23,565 nt of DNA. It comes from an uncultured Rikenellaceae bacterium. Lineage in GTDB: Bacteria; Bacteroidota; Bacteroidia; Bacteroidales; UBA932. Position 1 is the first letter of the stretch; every line of letters begins with the position of its first letter. The stretch lies in contig CALCYB010000146.1 of NCBI GenBank assembly GCA_937906485.1, forward strand, positions 1 to 23,565. Direction: 5' to 3'. A model generated the notes under the pieces. It saw nothing but the letters and a program-made list of their open reading frames with translations, did not search any database and was not told the DNA's origin. The translations under genes and the position numbers were made by a program. Positions 7,646 through 15,197 of this stretch are shown here, piece after piece.

Positions 7646-9160
7646 ATGATGAAAAAAATATTTAAATTATCCTTTGTGGTTGCGCTCTTGGCTGCTGTTG
7701 CGTCCTGCAACATGGACCTGAGACCGATTAACGTTATCGACCCGGATAACGCATTGACCACCATCGATGACGCGACAAAACTGCGTACAGGTCTGTACAT
7801 CGCATTCCGTGGTTATACCGGCGGTGATGCTATGTCAACCCTTGAAATTTCTACCGATCTCTTCCACGCGACCACCTCTTTCGGTAACCGTGGCGGTGTG
7901 AACTATGAATGGACCATCAACTCAGGTGATGGTACTGCTGAAAGCGTTTGGGCTGGATGCTATGCTTATATTGCGAATGTCAACTACTTCCTGCAAGAAG
8001 CCGAAAAAGTGGACCAAAGCGAATGGCTTGAAGCAGACAAGGCGCTCCTTCAGCTCTATGTAGGTGAAGCTCACTTCTTCCGTGCTTACTACCATCATTT
8101 GTTGGTAGAACGTTTCTGCTTGCCGTACAACGAAGGTGCCAATAAAGATGCGTTCGGTATTCCCTATCTAAAGGAATACAATCCGACTTCTGAATCTTCA
8201 AAATATCCGGGTCGCGGTACTTTGGAAGCTGCCTATAATGAAATCATTGCTGACCTGGGTATTGCACAGCAAAAAGTGACTACTACTCCTGCAGAAGGTT
8301 CTATCTACGTTACTTCTGACTTGGTTAAAGCATTGCAAGCCCGCGTTGCTTTGTACATGGGCGACTATGCAACAGCTATCAACGCTGCCAAATCATTGGT
8401 AGACGGTGGCCGTTATGCTTTGGTAACCAATGCAAATGCCTTGCGTGCTGCTTTCGTAGACGACAGCGGTAAAGAAACCATCTACATGGCTGATGCTGAC
8501 TTGGCTACCAACTCTCTTCCCCCGAGCAATGACTATGCTTACCTGTCCTACGATGCGAACCAAGGTATCTACAAACCCGACTACATTCCTGAACAATGGG
8601 TAGTTGATTTGTATGAAGCCTCAGATATCCGTCGTGAAGTATTCCTTGATGAAAAGACCATCTCCATCACCGGTGGTAGCACTTATGATGTAGTTGTGTT
8701 GAACAAATTCCCTGGTAACCCTGCTCTCCGTCAAGGTGAATCAGACCAAAACTACGTACACAAGACCAAACCCTTGCGTATTGCTGAAATGCACCTGATT
8801 CTGGCCGAAGCATATGCACGCGACAACCAAAATGCCAACGCAATCGCTGCTTTGAATGTTTTGAAGGCTGCACGTGGCGCTTCTCCTTATACCTCAGGTA
8901 ATCTTTTGGATGAAATCCTGGCTGAAAGAACTCGTGAATTGATTGGTGAAGGTTTCCGTTTCCTTGACCTGAAACGTTTCGGTAAGGATGTTGAACGCAA
9001 GGCTGCTCAAGTCCGTTCAGCTATTTACCTGCCTGACGTAAACGAGTCTTTCCACCGTGCAAACAGCGATTTCCGTTTCCTTTGGCCGATTCCTCAAGCT
9101 GAATGTGACGCGAACCCGCAAATCAAAGATCAACAAAACCCCGGTTACGCCGCAAATTAA
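7646..9160 (+). CDS. SusD/RagB-like surface lipoprotein
   Basis: Substrate-capturing lid of the adjacent SusC-type channel, on the outer face of the outer membrane. It has 504 residues. The lipoprotein signal ends in AVASC (Cys21 from the first ATG; the second ATG, at 7649, would serve equally). The body shows SusD features: helical TPR-like segments, the N-terminal stretch HFFRAYYHHLLVERF, and the C-terminal SusD-type region with RIAEMHLILAEAYAR and ILAERTRELIGEGFRFLDL, ending in WPIPQAECDANPQIKDQQNPGY, a common close for this family. The spacing of 11 bases after susC and 10 before the next lipoprotein gene indicates a single operon. Ligand specificity cannot be read from sequence. Confidence 0.95.
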   Translation: MMKKIFKLSFVVALLAAVASCNMDLRPINVIDPDNALTTIDDATKLRTGLYIAFRGYTGGDAMSTLEISTDLFHATTSFGNRGGVNYEWTINSGDGTAESVWAGCYAYIANVNYFLQEAEKVDQSEWLEADKALLQLYVGEAHFFRAYYHHLLVERFCLPYNEGANKDAFGIPYLKEYNPTSESSKYPGRGTLEAAYNEIIADLGIAQQKVTTTPAEGSIYVTSDLVKALQARVALYMGDYATAINAAKSLVDGGRYALVTNANALRAAFVDDSGKETIYMADADLATNSLPPSNDYAYLSYDANQGIYKPDYIPEQWVVDLYEASDIRREVFLDEKTISITGGSTYDVVVLNKFPGNPALRQGESDQNYVHKTKPLRIAEMHLILAEAYARDNQNANAIAALNVLKAARGASPYTSGNLLDEILAERTRELIGEGFRFLDLKRFGKDVERKAAQVRSAIYLPDVNESFHRANSDFRFLWPIPQAECDANPQIKDQQNPGYAAN

Positions 9161-9170
9161 TTGAGACAAA

Positions 9171-10028
9171 ATGAAACAAATTAAGTTATCAGTATTATTG
9201 ATTGCCGTTCTTGCATTCTTCACTGCATGTCAAGAAAAGGATTTCACTCCTGAAGTAGGCAATACGAATGTTGAGTTTGTCAATACAGAATCTAATGTTT
9301 TATTGACAAGCGAATACATGTACATCCCGCTCCAAATGGTAGAGCAATCGAAAAAGGCTGCTAAAGTTACCGTTTCTTTTGACGGCGGTACCATCATTAC
9401 CCAAGATGGAGAATTGGAAGTTACTGTGTTGGAAGATGAACACATTCTCATCACTTCAAAAGAGCTCTACATCGGAGCCTATGATGAAGACGTAGATGGA
9501 GAAGGACTCCCGACCAACAGTATTGAAGTCCGTATTCCTCATTACAGAGACTACAAGAGCATTTCCCTGAAATTCAGCATCACTTCTGGTAATGCAGCTC
9601 AAAATGCTTCTACCACTTTCGTAGCAGAAGCACCTGAAAAGGGTGCAGTGGCAGGTTCTTATGAACTGACTTCTACCTACGACAATGCAGTTATCAACGT
9701 AACGATTCTGGCTGATGCAGCTGATCCGACCCTCTTTGGTCTGGTTGGTTTGATCGGAGGTCAAGATACAGAAGCAGGTTTCTTCGGAACCTTTGCTGAA
9801 CCGACTTTGACCATTTCAAATGCTCCGAATACCATGTACAATCAAGGTGGAGCAGATATCATCTGCTGCCCGTTTGACGGTAGTAGCTTATATCCTAAGA
9901 ATCAGGCAACCCTGACGATTACTCCGGAAGGCTTTACCTCAGATAACGGTATTTTCGTTGGATTTGAGCAAGGTGGTTGGAGATACTTCTTCCTCGCTAT
10001 GCCTGGGGATGAAGGTGTCAGATTGTAA
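9171..10028 (+). CDS. Lipoprotein in SusE-like operon position, family not recognised
   Basis: Predicted lipoprotein of 285 residues with the signal peptide ending in FFTAC (Cys20). The residues after it, QEKDF, are charged, which would fit the lipoprotein export signal for surface display in this phylum; this is an inference. The N-terminal half is beta-rich (VEFVNTESN, YMYIPLQMV, KVTVSFDGG) and resembles the immunoglobulin- or Calx-beta-like domains often found in third genes of Sus-like operons. The C-terminal half, from about residue 158, looks like a second beta domain and contains an adjacent Cys-Cys pair in IICCPFDG. By position it is probably an accessory binding protein of the cassette, as SusE/SusF are, although I see no direct sequence similarity to those. 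It is 10 bases from the susD-like gene and is followed by the operon terminator. Confidence 0.8.
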   Translation: MKQIKLSVLLIAVLAFFTACQEKDFTPEVGNTNVEFVNTESNVLLTSEYMYIPLQMVEQSKKAAKVTVSFDGGTIITQDGELEVTVLEDEHILITSKELYIGAYDEDVDGEGLPTNSIEVRIPHYRDYKSISLKFSITSGNAAQNASTTFVAEAPEKGAVAGSYELTSTYDNAVINVTILADAADPTLFGLVGLIGGQDTEAGFFGTFAEPTLTISNAPNTMYNQGGADIICCPFDGSSLYPKNQATLTITPEGFTSDNGIFVGFEQGGWRYFFLAMPGDEGVRL

Positions 10029-10043
10029 TCACGTTTAATCGAG

Positions 10044-10077
10044 GAGGTATTCAGGTTTCCTGAATACCTCTTTTTTT
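10044..10077 (+). terminator. Rho-independent terminator of the Sus-like operon
   Basis: A perfect 12-bp stem, GAGGTATTCAGG with CCTGAATACCTC, a three-base TTT loop and seven T. It begins 15 bases after the lipoprotein stop codon. Confidence 0.95.
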
Positions 10078-10099
10078 ATATCTTCTTACTAAGATTTCT

Positions 10100-10804
10100 A
10101 TGAAACATTTATTGACGAACCTACTATTTTTACTGATTTCTTTACCTTCTTTGCTCGCTCAAGACGATCTACCCGTTAAAGGATCCGTGATGGCATCTTC
10201 GCGTCAGGATGTGCTCTCCCAGTTGCCGACCCACATTGCCTATTTGACTCCAGAATTTGAACAGGTGTCCGTCTTCTACAAAGACGGTTCACGCTATGAA
10301 GGGAGAATGAATGTCTGTCTGGTGGATTTGTCTGTGCGGATGATCAGTCAGCGAGGCGATACCATGTTTGTTGCCCATTCTGACGATGTAGCCCGTGTTC
10401 TATCCGACAATGCGGTCTATACCCAAATAAAGAAACGTTTTTACAAGCAATTGATGGTCTATGGAACCGTTTCCATTGCTCAAGAAAAACGCTTTGAATT
10501 TAAAGAACCTGAAATCACAGCCGGTTATGGTTCGGCACCCAAGACTTCTACGGCTGCGCAGATGTCCACCCGGGAATACAATCACTCCAGAGCCTATGAT
10601 TACGAGACCGAAGTGCCTTATTCCCTCGAGTATAAGTATGTCCTGCTTCAGGATGATAAGGTCTATCCGGCCAAGCAGTCCAGCTTTACCAAGCTGTTCC
10701 CGAAAAAGAAACAAGCAATCAAGCAATTTGTAAAAGACAATTCCACAGACTTTGACAAAAAAGAAGATCTGGTGTCTCTATTTTATTTTTGTACGCAAGA
10801 ATAA
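10100..10804 (+). CDS. Exported protein of unknown function (flanking paralogue B)
   Basis: Not a family I recognise. It has 234 residues with a signal peptide of about 20 residues (hydrophobic core LLFLLISLPSLLA, cleavage before Gln21). It is a clear homologue of the product of 3782-4486. By hand, residues 51-122 align without gaps to 54-125 of paralogue A with 31 of 72 identical, and residues 190-234 align with 27 of 45 identical. Shared blocks are PEF, FYKDG, GDT, LMVYG, SSF and SLFYFCTQ. Its only cysteines, C73 and C231, match those of the partner. The central region at about 130-180 differs and is rich in Thr, Ser and Tyr. It starts 22 bases after the operon terminator with no clear promoter, so read-through may supply expression. 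It converges on rpoC across a shared terminator. Confidence 0.87.
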   Translation: MKHLLTNLLFLLISLPSLLAQDDLPVKGSVMASSRQDVLSQLPTHIAYLTPEFEQVSVFYKDGSRYEGRMNVCLVDLSVRMISQRGDTMFVAHSDDVARVLSDNAVYTQIKKRFYKQLMVYGTVSIAQEKRFEFKEPEITAGYGSAPKTSTAAQMSTREYNHSRAYDYETEVPYSLEYKYVLLQDDKVYPAKQSSFTKLFPKKKQAIKQFVKDNSTDFDKKEDLVSLFYFCTQE

Positions 10805-10830
10805 ATTATCTTTACTTGCCATGCAAGCAT

Positions 10831-10867
10831 AAAAAAGAGGGTCTCTTTATCAAGGGACCCTCTTTTT
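10831..10867. terminator. Bidirectional terminator between paralogue B and rpoC
   Basis: GAGGGTCTCTT and AAGGGACCCTC form an 11-bp stem (one G-T pair) with a four-base loop at 10837-10862. Six A precede it and five T follow it, so it can end both the plus-strand gene at 10804 and the minus-strand rpoBC transcript, whose last gene stops at 10886. Confidence 0.92.
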
Positions 10868-10885
10868 ATTGATTCACATCATGGT

Positions 10886-13800
10886 TTACTCTTCCTTTTT
10901 GCGTGAAGCCATGCGTTTGTAGTCTTCCATGGAAGCCACAACCAGACGTTCGTATTCGCGTTGACCGGTACCGGCAGGAATCAGGTGGCCGCAGATGACG
11001 TTTTCCTTCAATCCTTCCAGGTAGTCAACTTTGCCCCGGATGGCTGCATCGCTGAGTACTTTGGTAGTTTCTTGGAAAGAGGCGGCAGACATGAAGCTGT
11101 TGGTACGCAGTGCAGCGCGGGTAATCCCTTGCAGGATCTGGTTGGACGTTGCAGGGATGGCATCGCGTGCTTCAACCGGTTTGAGGTCTTGACGTTTGAG
11201 TTGGGAGTTTTCGTCGCGCAACTGACGCAGGGTAACAATCTGACCCGGGCGAAGTACTTGTGAGTCTCCGGCATCCAGCACGACTTTTTTGTCATAGATG
11301 CTGTCATTTTCCAGGTTGAATTCCCATTTGTCAACCAGTTGTTCCGGCAAGAAGCGGGTATCACCCGGATCCACGATTTCCACTTTGCGCATCATTTGAC
11401 GAACGATGATTTCAAAGTGTTTGTCGTTGATCTTTACCCCTTGCAGACGATACACTTCCTGAATTTCATTGACGATGTATTCCTGAACTTTGATCGGACC
11501 TTGGATGGCCAGAATGTCTGCAGGAGAGATGGCTCCATCTGACAGCGGCATACCGGCACGAACATAGTCGTTTTCTTGTACCAGGATCTGTTTGGAGAGG
11601 GGAACGAGGTAGCGTTTTTCTTCGCCGGTTTTTGAACGGACGATGATTTCACGGTTACCGCGTTTGATTTTACCCATTTGTACTTCTCCGTTGATTTCGG
11701 TAACGACAGCGGGGTTGGAGGGCTTACGTGCTTCGAACAATTCGGTAACACGAGGCAGACCTCCGGTAATATCGCCGGATTTACCGATGGCGCGGGGAAT
11801 CTTGATGATGATGTCCCCAGCTTTCACTTCCTGGCCACTTTCGACCATCAGGTGGGCACCCACGGGCAAGTTGTATTGTTTCAGTTCTGTATCTCCACTC
11901 ATGATCCGGATGGACGGGTTCTTTGAACGGTCGCGGGATTCAATGACCACTTTTTCACGGTGGATGGAGAATTCATCGGCAGCTTCTTCACGATAGGTCA
12001 CCCCTTCAACCAAACTGTCGAAGGCAACGGTACCACCCGTTTCTGTGATGGTAATTGCGTTGTACGGGTCCCATTCGCAGATCTTGTCACCTTTGGCGAC
12101 GGATGCTCCTTGTTTGATGTAGAGTTTTGCTCCGTAAGGAATGTTGTGTTGTGAGAGGATGATGCCGGTATTGCCATCGACGATGCGCATTTCTGCGGTA
12201 CGACCGATCACGATATCTACTTGTTTTCCATCCTCTTCACGTACCAGAGTACGGAGTTCTTCAAATTCAACGATACCGTCATAACGGGCAACGATTTCAC
12301 TTTCGGAAGCGGTGCTGGATGCAGTACCCCCAACGTGGAAGGTACGCAAGGTCAACTGGGTACCCGGTTCACCGATGGATTGGGCAGCAATAACACCGAC
12401 CACTTCACCCTTTTCAACCATCCGGCCGGTGGCCAGGTTACGTCCGTAGCATTTTGCACAAACTCCTTTCTTGGATTCGCAAGTCAGTACGGAACGGATT
12501 TCTACCTGTTCAATCGGCAGACCGCTGATGGTCGTTGCGATTTCTTCGGTAATCTCTTCGCCGGCAGGCAGAATGAGTTCTCCTGTGAGCGGGTTGTAGA
12601 TGTCGTGTACGGAGGTACGGCCCAAAATCCGGTCATACAAGGACTCAACCACCTGGTCTTTGTTCTTGATGGCAGTTGCAATCAAGCCGCGCAAGGTACC
12701 GCAGTCCTCTTCGTTGATGATCACGTCGTGGGATACATCGACCAGACGGCGGGTCAGGTAACCGGCGTCTGCCGTCTTCAATGCGGTATCCGCAAGACCC
12801 TTACGCGCACCGTGGGTAGAGATGAAGTATTCCAATACGGACAGACCTTCCTTGAAGTTGGAAAGAATCGGGTTTTCGATAATTTCCGCTCCGGTAGAAC
12901 CTGATTTCTGAGGTTTAGCCATCAACCCCCGCATACCGCACAGCTGGCGGATCTGTTCTTTTGAACCCCGGGCTCCGGAGTCCAACATCATATAAATAGG
13001 GTTGAAACCTTGCTTGTCATTTTCGATGCTGTTCTTCACCATTTCCGTCAGTTTCTGGTTGGTGGAAGACCATACGTCAATGATCTGGTTGTAACGTTCG
13101 TTGTTGGTGATCAGACCGAAGTTGAAACTTTGTTGGATGTTTTCCACTTCTTTGTATCCGGCTTCTACCAATTCGGTCTTGCCTTCCGGAATGATCACAT
13201 CGGAGAGGTTGAATGACAGACCTCCGCGGAATGCCATTTGGTAACCGATGGCTTTGATGTCATCCAGGAATTGGGCGGTACGTGCCACACCCGAGGTCTT
13301 CAAAATCCGGCCGATGATGTCACGCAACGACTTCTTGGTCAGGATTTCGTCAATGTAGCCGGCTTCGGCCGGTACCAGTTGGTTGAAGATGACGCGGCCT
13401 ACGGTCGTGTTTTCAATCATGCGGTAGCCTTTGGACAGGTCATTGCCATCCACCGGATAACGTACGGAAATGCGAGCGTGCAGGTCTACGCGTCCTTCGT
13501 TGTGGGCGATAATGACTTCTTCCGGTCCGTAGAACTTCATGCCTTCACCTTTGGCTCCGGATCTGGGTTTGGTGATGTAGTACAGCCCCAGGACCATGTC
13601 TTGGGAAGGTACGGTAATCGGCGCACCGTTAGCCGGGTTCAGGATGTTATGCGATCCGAGCATCAGCAATTGTGCTTCCAGGATAGCGGCATTGCCCAGG
13701 GGCAGGTGGACCGCCATCTGGTCACCGTCAAAGTCCGCGTTGAACGCAGTACATGCCAGCGGGTGCAATTGGATAGCTTTGCCTTCGATGAGCTTCGGCT

Positions 13801-15160
13801 GGAAGGCTTGGATACCGAGACGGTGAAGGGTAGGGGCCCGGTTCAACAATACCGGGTGACCTTTCATCACGTTTTCAAGAATATCCCAGATCACAGGGTC
13901 CTTGCGGTCAACAATCTTTTTGGCTGATTTAACCGTTTTTACGATGCCGCGTTCAATGAGTTTGCGGATGATGAACGGTTTGTAGAGTTCAGCTGCCATG
14001 AATTTCGGAAGCCCGCATTCGTGCATCTTCAATTCAGGACCTACCACGATTACAGAACGGGCAGAGTAGTCCACACGTTTACCGAGGAGGTTTTGACGGA
14101 AGCGGCCTTGTTTACCTTTCAAACTGTCGGAAAGGGATTTCAAGGTACGGTTGGCTTCGGTTTTGACAGCATTGGATTTGCGTGAGTTGTCAAACAATGA
14201 GTCCACGGCTTCCTGCAGCATCCGTTTTTCGTTTCTCAGAATGACTTCGGGAGCTTTGATTTCGATCAGCCGTTTCAGACGGTTGTTCCGGATGATGACA
14301 CGACGGTACAATTCATTGAGGTCAGAGGTTGCGAAACGACCGCCATCGAGCGGAACCAACGGACGCAGTTCCGGAGGAGTGACCGGAATCACCTTGAGGA
14401 TCATCCATTCCGGTTTGTTGACATCCTTGGATTCACGGAAGGCTTCAATGATGCTCAAACGTTTGAGCGCTTCTGCCTTGCGTTGTTGTGAGGTTTCGTT
14501 TTCTGACCGGTGACGCAATTCATAGGAGAGCTCGTCCAGATCCACGCGTTTAAGCATGGTCAGGATGGCTTCTGCACCCATACCTGCGATGAATTTTTCA
14601 GGATCGCTGTCGTCCAGGTCCTGGTTGCCTTCCGGGAGAGAGTCCATTACTTCCAGGTATTCGTCTTCTGAAAGAAAGGCCATGTTCTCAACGGAGAAAT
14701 TCAGATTCAGGTCACGGGCAGCACCGGATTGGATGACGATGTAGCGTTCATAGTAGATGATCGACTCCAACTTCTTGGCAGGAATACCCAACAGGTATCC
14801 GATCTTGTTGGGAGTGGAACGGAAGTACCAGATGTGCGCAACGGGAACGGTCAGTGTGATATGTCCCATTCTTTCGCGACGTACCTTCTTTTCGGTTACT
14901 TCCACACCGCATCGGTCACAAATGATACCGCGGTAACGGATACGTTTGTACTTTCCGCAGTGGCATTCATAGTCCTTTGAGGGACCGAAGATGCGTTCGC
15001 AGAAGAGACCGTCCCGTTCCGGTTTGTAGGTCCGGTAGTTTACGGTTTCGGGTTTGAGAACCTCACCGGATGAACGTTCCTGGATTTCTTCCGGTGAAGC
15101 CAATCCAATCGTAATCCGGTTGAAGTTACTTTTTATTTTAAGATCTTTTTTGAAAGACAT
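10886..15160 (-). CDS. rpoC: RNA polymerase subunit beta'
   Basis: Largest catalytic subunit of RNA polymerase, 1424 residues. The N-terminal zinc-binding domain has C66, C68, C81 and C84. The active-site magnesium motif NADFDGDQM begins at residue 474, with D476, D478 and D480 as ligands. The second zinc site is C820, C894, C901 and C904. The bridge-helix/trigger-loop region includes IAAQSIGEPGTQLTLRTFHVGG. All key residues are intact. The gene lies 37 bases after rpoB and is last in the cluster, ending at the bidirectional terminator. Length and architecture fit Bacteroidota. Confidence 0.99.
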   Translation of the reverse strand: MSFKKDLKIKSNFNRITIGLASPEEIQERSSGEVLKPETVNYRTYKPERDGLFCERIFGPSKDYECHCGKYKRIRYRGIICDRCGVEVTEKKVRRERMGHITLTVPVAHIWYFRSTPNKIGYLLGIPAKKLESIIYYERYIVIQSGAARDLNLNFSVENMAFLSEDEYLEVMDSLPEGNQDLDDSDPEKFIAGMGAEAILTMLKRVDLDELSYELRHRSENETSQQRKAEALKRLSIIEAFRESKDVNKPEWMILKVIPVTPPELRPLVPLDGGRFATSDLNELYRRVIIRNNRLKRLIEIKAPEVILRNEKRMLQEAVDSLFDNSRKSNAVKTEANRTLKSLSDSLKGKQGRFRQNLLGKRVDYSARSVIVVGPELKMHECGLPKFMAAELYKPFIIRKLIERGIVKTVKSAKKIVDRKDPVIWDILENVMKGHPVLLNRAPTLHRLGIQAFQPKLIEGKAIQLHPLACTAFNADFDGDQMAVHLPLGNAAILEAQLLMLGSHNILNPANGAPITVPSQDMVLGLYYITKPRSGAKGEGMKFYGPEEVIIAHNEGRVDLHARISVRYPVDGNDLSKGYRMIENTTVGRVIFNQLVPAEAGYIDEILTKKSLRDIIGRILKTSGVARTAQFLDDIKAIGYQMAFRGGLSFNLSDVIIPEGKTELVEAGYKEVENIQQSFNFGLITNNERYNQIIDVWSSTNQKLTEMVKNSIENDKQGFNPIYMMLDSGARGSKEQIRQLCGMRGLMAKPQKSGSTGAEIIENPILSNFKEGLSVLEYFISTHGARKGLADTALKTADAGYLTRRLVDVSHDVIINEEDCGTLRGLIATAIKNKDQVVESLYDRILGRTSVHDIYNPLTGELILPAGEEITEEIATTISGLPIEQVEIRSVLTCESKKGVCAKCYGRNLATGRMVEKGEVVGVIAAQSIGEPGTQLTLRTFHVGGTASSTASESEIVARYDGIVEFEELRTLVREEDGKQVDIVIGRTAEMRIVDGNTGIILSQHNIPYGAKLYIKQGASVAKGDKICEWDPYNAITITETGGTVAFDSLVEGVTYREEAADEFSIHREKVVIESRDRSKNPSIRIMSGDTELKQYNLPVGAHLMVESGQEVKAGDIIIKIPRAIGKSGDITGGLPRVTELFEARKPSNPAVVTEINGEVQMGKIKRGNREIIVRSKTGEEKRYLVPLSKQILVQENDYVRAGMPLSDGAISPADILAIQGPIKVQEYIVNEIQEVYRLQGVKINDKHFEIIVRQMMRKVEIVDPGDTRFLPEQLVDKWEFNLENDSIYDKKVVLDAGDSQVLRPGQIVTLRQLRDENSQLKRQDLKPVEARDAIPATSNQILQGITRAALRTNSFMSAASFQETTKVLSDAAIRGKVDYLEGLKENVICGHLIPAGTGQREYERLVVASMEDYKRMASRKKEE

Positions 15161-15197
15161 ATTCTTGGTGTTTCAAATGGTCAAATACTCCTGTTGC

